Shown here in pieces: positions 12,366 through 23,500 of a stretch of DNA of 64,000 nt; position 1 is the first letter of the stretch; each line of letters opens with the position of its first letter. The position numbers were made by a program, and so were the translations under genes. Origin of the DNA: Acanthosepion lycidas (Eukaryota; Mollusca; Cephalopoda; Sepiida; Sepiidae); the NCBI GenBank assembly GCA_963932145.1, contig OZ010595.1:90721565-90785564 (forward strand), given 5' to 3'. The notes beneath the pieces were generated by a model. The model made no database searches, was not told the origin of the DNA, and saw only the letters and a program-made list of their open reading frames with translations.

Positions 12366-13120
12366 GGACGTATACAGCGTCTCGCCTCAGGACCAAACCT
12401 TTTGTGGTAGTAACAAGTTTCATCTTTTCTATTGCGATTGTCAGTCCGGCCTCTGCTGAAACTTTGCTTTCTGTAGCCTGGAAATTTATCGCAGCGGTAC
12501 TGTTGGTCTTTTTGGAGTAAGCCTTGTAGTTGTATAGACAACCTTTCTACAGTAGACTTGAGGTCGTTAAATTCTCTGTCTCTTTGTTGGGCTGGTTGTG
12601 GTTGGATAGAGTTTACCCTGCGGCTTCGAAAACTTTCATGGATCCGATCTGCAATGTCCGTGAGTTTTTCTGTCTGCGTTTCCTCTGTCATGGGTGCGAG
12701 GATTTGTGTTGTTGTAGTGGGTAACTTGTCCAGCCATAAGCTCCGCATAATACTCTCGGACATTTTGTTGTCACCGAGCAAGGTTCGCATGTGCCTCAAT
12801 AACTGCGATGGGGTGCGATCTCCTAATTCAACCTGAGTGAAAAGGTTGTGTAGCATGGCTTCGTTCGAGACACCAGTACGTTTTAAAATTGCTTCCTTGA
12901 GCCTATCGTACGGGTTGTCATCCGGGACATTTTCCAGTAAATCCATTACTTCCTCGATGATGTCCGCTGGCAGTTTTTCCACTAAGTAACAATACCGGGT
13001 TCTCTGGGAGGTGATTCGCTTCACATCAAATAATGCTTGGATTTGAACAAACCAGGACTTAGTGTTAGTCGTGTTGAAAGCCGGGATATTCAACGATAGT
13101 GTGGCGAGAGGGGTTTCCAA
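12317..13120 (-). CDS. gag: Gag of the CsRn1-type element
   Basis: This intact 267-residue Gag starts with [10 protein letters not shown]. The capsid-like region ([29 protein letters not shown]) is followed by a basic, Arg-rich part. A single Cys box reads [18 protein letters not shown], spaced C-X2-H-X9-C-X3-C. That is the CHCC form reported for the CsRn1 clade, not the common CCHC knuckle. Gag would form the particle and bind the RNA. The stop lies 18-24 bases after the slippery heptamer, so most ribosomes would terminate here and a minority would enter pol. The reading frame has no break, unlike pol. Confidence 0.9.
   Translation of the reverse strand: METPLATLSLNIPAFNTTNTKSWFVQIQALFDVKRITSQRTRYCYLVEKLPADIIEEVMDLLENVPDDNPYDRLKEAILKRTGVSNEAMLHNLFTQVELGDRTPSQLLRHMRTLLGDNKMSESIMRSLWLDKLPTTTTQILAPMTEETQTEKLTDIADRIHESFRSRRVNSIQPQPAQQRDREFNDLKSTVERLSIQLQGLLQKDQQYRCDKFPGYRKQSFSRGRTDNRNRKDETCYYHKRFGPEARRCIRPCSFNNANAGNENSSQ
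12335..12341 (-). promoter_or_regulatory. Putative -1 ribosomal frameshift site (GGGAAAC)
   Basis: On the sense strand GGGAAAC sits in the gag frame as (GC)G GGA AAC, exactly the X XXY YYZ arrangement. Slipping back one base gives GGG AAA, the pol frame, which is open across the overlap. The gag stop comes a few codons later. No downstream stem or pseudoknot was tested. Confidence 0.72.
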
Positions 13121-13180
13121 AGATTGTGATTACATTGTGTCCTTCCTCTTCGTTTTGTTTGTTTTTTTAAATGTAGTGTC

Positions 13181-13197
13181 TCACGTCGGAGTCACCA
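13181..13197 (-). other. Primer binding site, tRNA-Trp-like
   Basis: The + strand reads TCACGTCGGAGTCACCA, ending in CCA three bases from the 5' LTR. This resembles the 3' end of animal tRNA-Trp, differing at one position from the version I recall. The sense strand would pair with that tRNA as the minus-strand primer. Confidence 0.78.
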
Positions 13198-13200
13198 ATT

Positions 13201-13663
13201 TGTAGAGAGTGCAAAGAAGTCCCTCAAACAAATAATAAAAAGAAAATACAATACAAATAAAGTGAAATAAACTTTTGTTTATTTTCGTAAAAAAAATATA
13301 TAAGAATTATTTTTTTTGTACACAATGGAATTGTCCATAAAGCCGTGATGTCAGCTTGCCGCTGTACTCCCTCTGGTCTGATGAGAGTTTCTATTTTCCT
13401 TATATCTGAATGATGAGGCTCCGGGGAGATTAAGAAATGGGTTTCTTATGTCGTGCCCTGATTGGTCAATAAATATTATTTTTGATCACGTGGTGTGCTT
13501 TCCACTACGTCCGCACTTTTGGGTGTGCCGTCCTTGTTTTTGACCCCACAGGGTGTGGTAAGGAGAGAGTTCCCGCGCAATTGTATTTTTTTGGATACAC
13601 ATGGTGTGAATTAATTTTTATTGTGTGTATGTGTGTGTGGAAAATAAAATAAGAAACAGCACA
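13201..13663 (-). repeat. 5' LTR of the CsRn1-type element
   Basis: This 463-bp repeat pairs with 8696-9157 and has the same TG...CA ends. It abuts the primer site on its inner side and the AGGG duplication on its outer side. Confidence 0.93.
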
Positions 13664-13761
13664 AGGGTAACAGTTTGTTATGGAGGTCATCAGTTTGGAT
13701 TGGCTTTGTCTTGTTTATTGAATTGGGATATTTTCTTGTGTTGAAGAAATGATAGCTTGTA

Positions 13762-13858
13762 TTAGGTTGGTGCAAAAATAATGACGTAATAATGTTGTTT
13801 TTTGACGTTATACGTCAAAAAACAACATTATTACGTCATTATTTTTGCACCAACCTAA
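13762..13858. mobile_element. Mariner-type MITE, copy 2 (97 bp)
   Basis: The ends are the same TTAGGTTGGTGCAAAAATAA motif and its inverse, flanked by TA (13760-13761 and 13859-13860). The inner arms carry ATGACGTAATAATG and its complement. It is more like copy 4 (42409) than copy 1. Confidence 0.88.
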
Positions 13859-13860
13859 TA

Positions 13861-15300
13861 GTAGAGATGTTATTCTGATCACATGAGATCTGTTTGAATG
13901 GGAAATAATATGATGTGTTGAATGCTACACATGTTTCACCTGTGTGCTAAGAAGCCTTTCTGGAGGAAAAACAAGACGTTTTGTCACTACAGCATCTTGT
14001 GGTTGAAGAGAGAAAACTGGTTCCTTTTATACTGCTTTATACAACACCACCTAGTGGATGTTCAGAAAAATCTCCTGGCAGGCAAGGTGGGGTAATACTA
14101 GTCATCATACAGGAATCATTTCCACCAGTAAAAACTAACAAAAGTTACACAATTACAAATTTGACTACATTCTAGCATTTTAAATTTAACTTGATATTTT
14201 TTCTTAATAATCAGATCAAAAAATAGAACTTTTTTATTTTATAATTGTTGTTATTTGGATAAAAAGTAAACAAAATTATAAAGTCACTACTAGAAATTTA
14301 TTTAGTTTAGTTTAGCCTCACACAAAGTGAAATGGTACAAAAATGGAGATAGATTGTGCAGTGTCATTCTTCCAAGTGGAGAGAATCTGCCATCTTGAAA
14401 AAAAATATTTGAAATCCTAGTTTTTTTTAAATAATCCACTGCAGTCAATGGTAGAGTCTTTTACTCTCATTTTAATTCTTATTTTCTTTCTAAGTGAATT
14501 TGTATGATTGGAAACCATGTAAAATGAAATCAACTAACCTATTAGCTTTTCAAAAAATTATCTTTTTATATAACAAAAAAATGACAAATAACTTATTGGA
14601 ATATTTTTATTTCAACTTTACAATTTTTGTGACATGTTTTAATTGATCGCTAAAGTATATTTCCCTAATTTAGCTTGGTTTGACACAAGGCCATAATAGT
14701 GAAATACTTGAAACTGATATTTTGTATTAAATTATATGACAAACTGCAATGATTCAGATAAAAAAAAAGTTAATATACAATTTATTTTTTATTTTGAAAG
14801 TTATAAAATAGCTTTTTTTGACCTAAGAGGAAATGTTTGAAATTTTTTCCTTTCCAAAATGAGAAAATTGAATTCTCTCTCTCAGTTTATATATATATAT
14901 TATATAAAACTAAGGTTTCTAAACATATTACATTATTAAATGTATTTGACTTTTTCGGGTGTGTAAATGAATTGCACAAACTTCTCTCTACATTCCATCA
15001 GTAACCAAAAAAAAAAAAAAGAATAGGTGTACACTGTACACTGTACAGTACTGTACTGTACTGTACTGTAGTGTAAACTAAAAGTCTATTTTACAAAATC
15101 GCATTGGAAAAAAACCTGCTAAAGTGTCAAATTACTCAAATTCAAATACAAATACAATAACAGATCAGAGAGGTGAAGTAAGTATTCATTTTATTCATAA
15201 AGATTAAAATAATGTGCTTTAAAAAAAAATAAGCATTGATAGTGGAGTTAATGATTCTTAGTGAACGTCGGTAAAATTTCTTTCTTTCTTTTTTTTTTAA
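13861..15300. other. Intergenic DNA upstream of TOMM70
   Basis: AT-rich, with no recognised gene. A short (GTACT)n-type tandem (ACTGTACTGTACTGTACTG) lies near 15040-15070. The TOMM70 promoter should lie in the right half, but no reliable core element stands out. Confidence 0.55.
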
Positions 15301-15374
15301 AGGTAGTTCACTCCGCACGAGAATCTCGTGTGGTTAGTAAGTTGGACGCGAACACGAGTGGCACGTGGGCCGTC
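15301..15374 (+). promoter_or_regulatory. TOMM70 5' UTR, CpG-rich
   Basis: The bases just before the ATG are rich in CG dinucleotides, unlike the surroundings. They hold no in-frame ATG and no stop. A pyrimidine tract ending TTTAAAG at about 15301 could be the acceptor of a 5' UTR intron, so the true first exon may lie further upstream. Confidence 0.4.
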
Positions 15375-15617
15375 ATGGCGATGGGAAAATTAAATCTACG
15401 GATAGAGCGGCTTCGTGAGTTTATGCAAGGACAATTAGAAGGACTGTCCAAATGGCAGTTGGCTTTATTGTTCGGTACGCCCGTCACTCTTGGACTTGCT
15501 GGATTTATTTATTACAAGAGCAAGAAACATAAGAAATCCGATAGTAAAAGTAATGCGGCGTCGTCGACTACGACAGCGACGGCTGGCGTAAAGAACAAAG
15601 TCGTAAAAGAAGCCCAG
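15375..15617 (+). CDS. TOMM70: TOMM70 exon 1
   Basis: Residues 1-81: short N-terminus, membrane anchor (WQLALLFGTPVTLGLAGFIYY), a basic flank and a Ser/Thr/Ala-rich linker. It ends CCCAG before GTTTGT, phase 0. The linker is likely disordered. Confidence 0.95.
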
Positions 15618-17516
15618 GTTTGTTTTGTGCTTGTGTCCATACTTTAGCCATAACCTTCTTCTTTACTGCTTAGAATAAATACTGTTCTACCATTTATGAA
15701 GACCTGGTAATGTGGGGATGTAAGATCTTCGTAGATGTTATTGAAACATGCCTTTACATAAGGCCGTTCTGACCCATTTTGGTACACAAAGATACGGATC
15801 ATACGATGATTAAAGTTGGGATCATAAAAATATTTGTATTTTTATTGCTTACTGTTTACATAATTCCCTAGAGATAAATTTTGAATGTATATTGTAAAAA
15901 AAAGTGAAAAGTCTATAATTTTTTATTATATTTATTATCTCTAAAATAGTGACAATATTAATAATAGATAATATTTTTCTCTTTTTGTGCTTCCATACCT
16001 TCTTCAAATGTCAAATATTTCCTTAAAAGAATTCACCGGTTTTTCTTCTTAGCCAACATGTTCATCACTTATACTTAAAAACTTACTGTATTTTAGAAAG
16101 TTACTAACTCGGATGTAATTTTTTTTCTGTGTGTGCTTATTTTCATAAAATATTTCAAAAGCAACAGTTACGAGCCAGATGCCCCCTTTTTTGTTAAGTT
16201 GAAATTAATGGAATTTTTTTATAAACTTAAAATAAAAATGATATATAATTAACTTTCACTTTTGAACGTAAAATGCAACTGAAGGGATTTATTTTTACTA
16301 GAAATAAAAGTATGTATTACTATTATTGAAAGTAAACTAGTTTTAAAAACTTGGTAAATTAGGTGTAATTTGTAACCTTTATCGATACAATAAGGAAGGT
16401 GACCTCTTTTCTTTCTTTCTTTTTTTATTTTTTTATTTAAGCAGCTGGGGAAATCAAATCCGAGTATAATAATTTCATAAGGGTAAAATTATAAATTACT
16501 TTAAAAAGCGAAGACGTATCTTTTTAAAAAATGTCTTGTTACGTGACTACTTTGTCGGACAAGCAGGTTTAGCCTCTTTTCTTAGTTATCACATCAGTTA
16601 TATATTTGTTTCTCTTTTTTCTTTCTTTCTTTTTAATAAATACATTTTTAACAAGTGGTCTATAAAACAATTATGGTCTACTATTTTTTTTTCTTCAGTT
16701 TACTTTTGAAATCAACAGGTTTTTCCACGTCCTTTTTTAAATTGACATTTTTTTATACCCCCCCCCCAAAAAAAAAATTGGAAAAATGAAACCCAATGTA
16801 ACTTGAAGTGAATATTGTTGATTCATTTATTTAACTATTCTAATTTTGAATCTACGAAAAAAAATTTTAAACTCCCGATCACTTTTCAGAGAAAGTTATT
16901 TTTTGTTTTTTCATAAAATAATAAGCAATTTAGTTTTAATATTAACCCTTACGGACAAGAGAGGAATAGCCTAATGATCACGATGAATAAAAATGGATGG
17001 TAGAACAGTAACATTAACAACACTAGGGACTTGAAAGGGATATCGAAAAGACAAACATTGTTTGGAGATAGGAAGTTGTGGAGAACTATGATCACTGACG
17101 TCTTGACGGGACAAGGCGCTTAAAAGAAGAAAAAAAAATATCATTTTTGACCTGATCTGAGAGAATAAATCTCATTCAAAAGTGAAACTATGTAAGCTTC
17201 ACTTTACCCTTAACTTTTTGGAGTTTTTTTTTATGTACAGATTTTCTATGCTAATTTAGCAGAAAATGGCTTAAAGCACTACATTTTCTGCCCACTAAAA
17301 ACTAGGGCTATGGTTTGGATTAGGGGATGGGGGTGATTCTGTTCCTACCATATCTGTATTGGCTTTGAGTAAAAAGAAAATGCAGTGTTATACAAAAATA
17401 AAACGTTGATATAACACAATATATCCCTGTGAACATTAAAATCTTGGATCTTCCTGAAGTCATTACTTCTCTAGTGCATGCAAGCCTGGGCCATGTTACC
17501 CTCTGTCTGTGCTAAT

Positions 17517-17580
<64 letters not shown>

Positions 17581-20500
17581 ATAGTGATTTGGAGATTCAG
17601 TCCAAATGTAAATGTCTTGTTATTGCATATGAGAGAGGGTGAGTCCGAGAGAATGTAGGAATATGTATATCTATGCATTCAAATGTAGCAGTTTAATTGC
17701 TTAAGATGTGGGTGAACAAAGTATGTATATTTTAGTAGTGCCAATGCAGGACTGTATAACATCTAAGTCAACAATGGTAGAGGGAGATGGGTTAAGTATG
17801 TTACAATGTTCGCAACATTGGAGAATTGATCAAGTTAATTTATCGATTCTGATTTAGGTTGACTTTACATCTCGTTATATACATATCTAGAGACCCACTT
17901 TGAAATTGCCACTTTGTTTCTGATTGGTCCACAATCAGTGACCATATATACTGATTGGGAACTGATCTTGATTCTGATTTCCTCACTAGACTATGATGTT
18001 TGTATACTGGTTGGGACAGTTTCTAATTAGTTGGTCAAAATCTGATTTATGACCTTACAATTCTGAATATACATCTATTTTTAGGGATAATAAATTTTGG
18101 TTTCCTTTTTATTATTTGTTTATTTTTTTATTTTCTATCCCAACAGTGTGTGCAATATGGCTTCAAATACATCCTTTTAATTCCCATTAAAAATGTCACC
18201 TTAATCTGACAAATCTTTCATGGGCATCTCTCAAGCAATACAAAGCCACCTACTGCTTAGGCAAATGTACTTACATTTAATTTGGTTACATTTCCACAGT
18301 AAATTGAGATTGGAAGAAGCTGAAAGCTATTAATTTGTTAAAACCAATGATGAATTATTCCACCATTCCTTAGTAAAACTTGTTCTGAATTAATTGATTA
18401 ATTAAATAAAAAAAATTTTTTTATTTAATTAATTTACATAGTGTTTCAAAAGTACCAGTCACTATTTTATTTATTTAATAGTTTTCCACAAGACTGGACT
18501 TCACCCTATTTTGCTGCTAGTGTCAGGATAAAACATTTCCAGGAAGATAGATTAGAAGACATTGTCCAATTAAGTGTATGCTGAACCTAAAAAAGGTAAT
18601 TGTATTTGAGAGGTGCAAACATGTATGCAAATATTTTAAGACAAGTACAAAAGTGCTTAGAATTTGAAGGGCAACAGTTGAAACATTGTAATCGAGATAT
18701 TTTTACAGACACCTTGTATATAAAAATGATGTTGAGTTGTGAAACATTAAAACTCGCCATTCTTTTTGAATTGATTTTTGGTTGTAGTTTTAGTTAATAA
18801 AGTTTTTTTTGTATATTTGTTTATTGATTTACTCCTCTATCTGAGGGAAATGCTGTCAAAAATTTCTAATAAATTTTTCTTCAATGTGCTCACTGGTTAA
18901 AACTAATTTCTCCCAACTGTTTAATTTGTCAACCCATGTTAAAGAAATAGATTTTTACTAAGTCTACTCTGACATAAAGCTAATGAGCTGTTCATTTGGC
19001 TGATGTTGACATCATTAATAGAAATTCCTTGTTGGTTGTTTTTGTTTTTTTTTGGGGGGGGTTCCTTTTTTTCAGAGATTTATCCTATAATTGAACTGCA
19101 GCAGACAAATTCTTGCTCTCCTTACTACCTGGACAGTTTTCCTTTTTATTACTTGATCTTTTTCTATTTTTTACCTTCTCTTTTTACAGTTGACCCCACT
19201 TGATGAAGCTCTGGAAGCCAAAAAGAAAGGCAATAATTTGTTTAAAGCAGGAAAATATTCTGATGCCATTGAATGTTATACAAAAGCTATTTCACTTTGT
19301 CCATCAGACCAAACAGATCAGTTGGCAACATTCTATCAAAATAGAGCTGCAGCGTTTGACCAGTTGGTATGGCTGACAACTTATATTTCTTTTCCTTTTT
19401 AATAGAATTCTGTCTTTGTGGCATGACATTCATTCAATTTATTAAAATCTTATGTGACTATTGTATTTACATGTTTTAAAAGAAGGATGAATCTAAAAAC
19501 AGAATGACATACAAAAATTATTTTTCTATAACTTAAATTTTCAAGCTGAATTAAAGTAAATTCGTGAAAAATTAGTGAATTAACTTTATTTTAAAAAATA
19601 ACCAACACCTATTAGCAATAAAGGGTTACATGTATATTTTAATTATGAAAACACTAAAAGGTAACAATAAACAAAAGTATATTCTATTGTCTGTTTGATT
19701 TTTCTATAATTAAACAAAACATTTTTATTTGGAAAGATTTTAAGACGCTGCACTTTTTAATCTTTTCATGCCAATTTGTCCTTTTAAATGCTGCATGTTA
19801 GAATATAAACCTGTGAGTTTTTGGTGAGGTTCATCTCCAATCACATATGCTAATTAAGTATTAGGAGCTGAATCCTTGGAAATGTAATTTTGTATAGAAA
19901 CAAGCCTGCACCATATTGTCTATAAAGCAGCATTGCTCTCAAATTCAAATTTACTCCAGTTAATTAATAATGATCCAGATATCTATAGTATGTAAATCAA
20001 ATATAAGAACTATCTTGGTTTACTTTGTAATGAGCCTATCAGCCAAGCATGAGGAAGTTAATTTTTAGTTGATCCATCTAATAGGACTGTTTGACCTTAA
20101 ATGATCTCTTGCTGATCGATGGGTCGTTAAATTTTAAACAAACAAACCATCTAATAGGTATTAAATGAAAGTACAGGAATTTAGAATAAAGATTCTTTGG
20201 ACAAGAATTGAACTCTCATCACTTACCCCAAAGTGTAATGGCTGAGGAATGAAACCAGAAAATAGGAAGCTGTCCAAAGCTATTAAAAAATGTATAATGA
20301 ATATATTATGTGAGGAACAAGAAGACTTACCTCCCGCAAAGCAAATTTGCTTGGCGTATCAGGTTCTGTTGAAAGATTCAACCGGCATTAAAAATGAAAT
20401 GGATTATTCCGAAATTCATATATCGCGGGCAGGCGTACAAAGAAAGAAAAAAGACGAAGAATTCAAACCAGCTTGAATTTATAAAATCGGAAGTCTTGGG

Positions 20501-23500
20501 CAAATGAGAAGTAAGTCTCGTATGCAAATTTTAGTTGCCCCTGACTTAGCATAAATAGTGAGTCTGTGAGGAAGATGGCAGAACTTTTGTTGGTGTAACA
20601 GCATACGTGTGTACTAACGAGAACGAGAGAATAAGGAAGAGGTCACTTGTGATAGCTCAGTTGGTAAAGCAGAGGACTGGAAAAGAAAGCAAGAACTTTA
20701 ATCCATTTTAGTCATCGCAAATGACAGGCAAACTGAATTACCCACATATTAGTTGTTAGATGATTAATCCAAATTTGAATTTGATAATATCTCAGATCAT
20801 TGCAAAAGTTTGTGCCCAGTTTCATTGTTAATATAAAATGACTGCAACTTGACATTGGTGTTTGTTTTGGTGCCGATTTCTGCTGCGTTCTCGATTGAAA
20901 CCTTGCATAGTTCATTTAGTCAGACTTTGTTGATTGATAATGTTTAAATGAATGCCTTAAAGATGGAGGATGAAAAGTTACACTTTCACCATGTTATACT
21001 CTTTGAATTTCAGAAAGGAGTAAGCATTGGAACTGCAGCAAAAAACATTCAGGAGGTTCATTTGGATTATTTGACCACTTTCTGACCATTTGAAGAGCTC
21101 CGTCAGATGGTCAAAAGTGGTTTGGCAGAGTGATGTTATGATAAATGATCAACCCAGGTAACCTTCCGACCTCAATGAAGAATCTATGCTTGCCATCATA
21201 GAGAATAAATCTAAGATTTTGATGAAAGAGATTGCTATGAGTTTGAAAATCAATATCTCAATTGCCTTTTGCCATTTGAAGAGACATTTTCGAACTCATC
21301 ACAGGAGTACCTCGTTCTCTGATGGAAGAGAACAAGATGGTGTTTCTGTGGTAATTTCTTTGTTGTTATGCTACAAAAAAGAACCATTCTTGGACAGAAT
21401 TGTCACAGGCAATGAAAAATGGATTATTTATAATCACAGAGTTGGAAACAAGCTTGTGAATGTGCAGAAGTTGTGACTAAAGAGGGCTACCATCCAATGA
21501 AGGTTTTTCTGTTGGTAGGTATAATTCACTTTGAGCATCATCCAGCTGGGGAAACAACTGCAAAAAAGTATTGCAATCAGCTCCTCAATCTCAGTGTGGC
21601 TATTCATGAAAAATGGCTGATTTTGGAAAATTGAAAAGGTTTCATTTCCCACTATAACAATGCAATGCTGCATGTTGAAAAATAGACCCTGCAGAAGCTC
21701 AGAGTTAAAATGCGAAACCCTCCAGCACCCACTGTATTCTACTGAATTGGCTCCTTCAAATATTCATTTGTTCCAGTCTCTATAGAACAATTTAAATGAC
21801 AAAAAATGTTACTGTACAATCAGTTGAAAACTATTTCCCAACTTTTTTCCAATTAAAAAAACACAGTTTTTATGAAAATGGCATCAACAAGCTTGTAGAA
21901 CGATGCAAGATTATTGTTAAAAATGATGGAGATTATGTACTTGACAAATGTTTTTTTTGTATTTAACATTTTTTTAATTTTCTAATTGGACACAAACTTT
22001 TGCAGTGATCTGATAGCTCAGTAGTAAAGGTTAGAATTGAAAACTATTGATGTCTGTTAAAGGCTGATGACTATGGCACTCGACTGAGAACAAAATACCT
22101 TGTGAATAGTAAACATTATGGTGCTTGTCTGGAAGCAAAATAATTTTGTAAAATTGAGAATAAAATGAAAAAATTTCTTTGCATTTTAACAATCACATTT
22201 GTTTTTCTCTTCTAGAATAATCATAAGCAGGTGATTGCAGATTGTTCTGAAGCTTTGAATTTAAATCCTAAATATGCCAAAGCTTTGAACCGAAGAGCCA
22301 AGTCTGCAGATCATCAAGGAAACTTAAAGTTAGCCTTAGAAGGTCAGTATTTACAGAGCTTCTTTTCAGTTTTGGAAACTCAACAGTTTTTGTCTTTACA
22401 GTAAATTGATTTTTAGGACTTTCACTTAGTTTGTACATTACAGCATTTGTTTTCTGAAATTTTGTGATTAAATATTTTTGCTCTTTTATAAATTATTTTA
22501 ATTTTTGCTGATTTTAGCACAATGCATTCTTTGTGTGACTTGTGTTTAGTAATAGCTACTGTATGTAATAACTATGTACCATATATAGTCTAGTTTTTAT
22601 GATCAGTTTTTTATGTAATAAATAGAGGGTCATACTATACATGGGTAGCTTTTTGATGACTGGTTGCACTATATCCAAGGTAAATATTTTCTGGAGGAGT
22701 TAAAATTAATGCAAAAAAATTAGAGGGGTGTTGCATTATATCTGAAGTCAGCTTATATATACAGTAAATCTAAAGACCATTACATGCCATCTGCCATATA
22801 CACCTGAAGAAGGCTGGAAAACATATCTGCTCAGATACTGGGATGAAAACAACAAAAATGAAGATACTGGTTTTTGTGTAGTGTTAAACTGTAATGTTTT
22901 TATTGAAGAGATGAATAAGAAGACAACTTTCAAATCTGAAGAATATATCAGCTGAAATGGTGTGATAAAAACAACAGAGATCCTATCTTCTATATGGTGT
23001 TGTGTTTTTTATAAATGAGATGAATAAGAGAAAAGACAAATTAACTTCTAAAGACTACTGGATGCACGGTATGCATGAGGAAGGCTGAAGAATATATCAG
23101 CTAAGATAATGGGATAAAAACAACAAAAATGATGATCCTAATTTCTATATGGTGTTGTGTTTTTTATAAAAGGAAATAAAAAAAAACTAAATAAAAGTAC
23201 AGTCTTGCTGAAAAGATTTTAACAAAAAATTGAACTCAATACAAACTCTTCTCATCTTTATATTTTCAAGTTACCTGTGTAACTCAGAAAATGTGTTTGA
23301 CTGCAATACAGATCATAAAGATCACCAACTAATTTGACCTTCAATGACCTCTTACTTTTAAGGCCTAAATAACCTTTTTGCATTTCATAATGAACTTTCT
23401 CCCTCCATTTCATTAGCAATTGCTTCATTTGGCTGCAAATGGTTTGCTATGACAAAGAAGTACCCACTGAGATTGTAAAGTCATTTTGTTTTGCTCAACT

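Larger units (their letters stand above)
8692..13667 (-). mobile_element. CsRn1-type Ty3/gypsy LTR retrotransposon (defective)
   Basis: The element spans 8696-13663 and is flanked by the 4-bp duplication AGGG (8692-8695 and 13664-13667). On the - strand the order is 5' LTR, primer site, gag, protease, reverse transcriptase, RNase H, integrase, polypurine tract, 3' LTR. Three traits agree with the CsRn1 clade as described in the literature: a tRNA-Trp-like primer site, a CHCC-type Gag Cys box and a short target duplication. The LTRs differ at about a dozen positions over roughly 462 bp by hand alignment, so the insertion is neither brand new nor ancient. Lesions in protease, RT, RNase H and integrase mean this copy cannot move on its own. 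Confidence 0.93.
15618..19189 (+). other. TOMM70 intron 1
   Basis: 3.6 kb of AT-rich sequence. It holds a LINE C-terminal scrap (17045-17125), a (TA)29 tract (17521-17578) and an AT palindrome (18398-18432). No nested gene is supported. Confidence 0.7.
19367..22215 (+). other. TOMM70 intron 2
   Basis: It contains the mariner relic (20788-22013) and an unexplained small open frame (20249-20476). A tRNA box A-like motif (GATAGCTCAGTTGGTAAAGC) lies at about 20650, suggesting a SINE fragment beside the mariner. Confidence 0.65.

Noticed and set aside
12287..12836. Several + strand open frames across the gag region
   Set aside because: They lie antisense to the well-supported gag and pol and match no family.
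15030..15075. ACTGTACTGTACTG repeat as a regulatory array
   Set aside because: It is a short simple tandem with no sign of function.
15261..15374. Longer N-terminus for TOMM70
   Set aside because: The frame is open upstream but has no ATG, and the peptide there does not resemble Tom70. The ATG at 15375 has a good context.
20650..20705. tRNA gene (GATAGCTCAGTTGGTAAAGC)
   Set aside because: Box A is good, but no proper anticodon arm, T-arm or acceptor closure follows. It is probably a SINE head.
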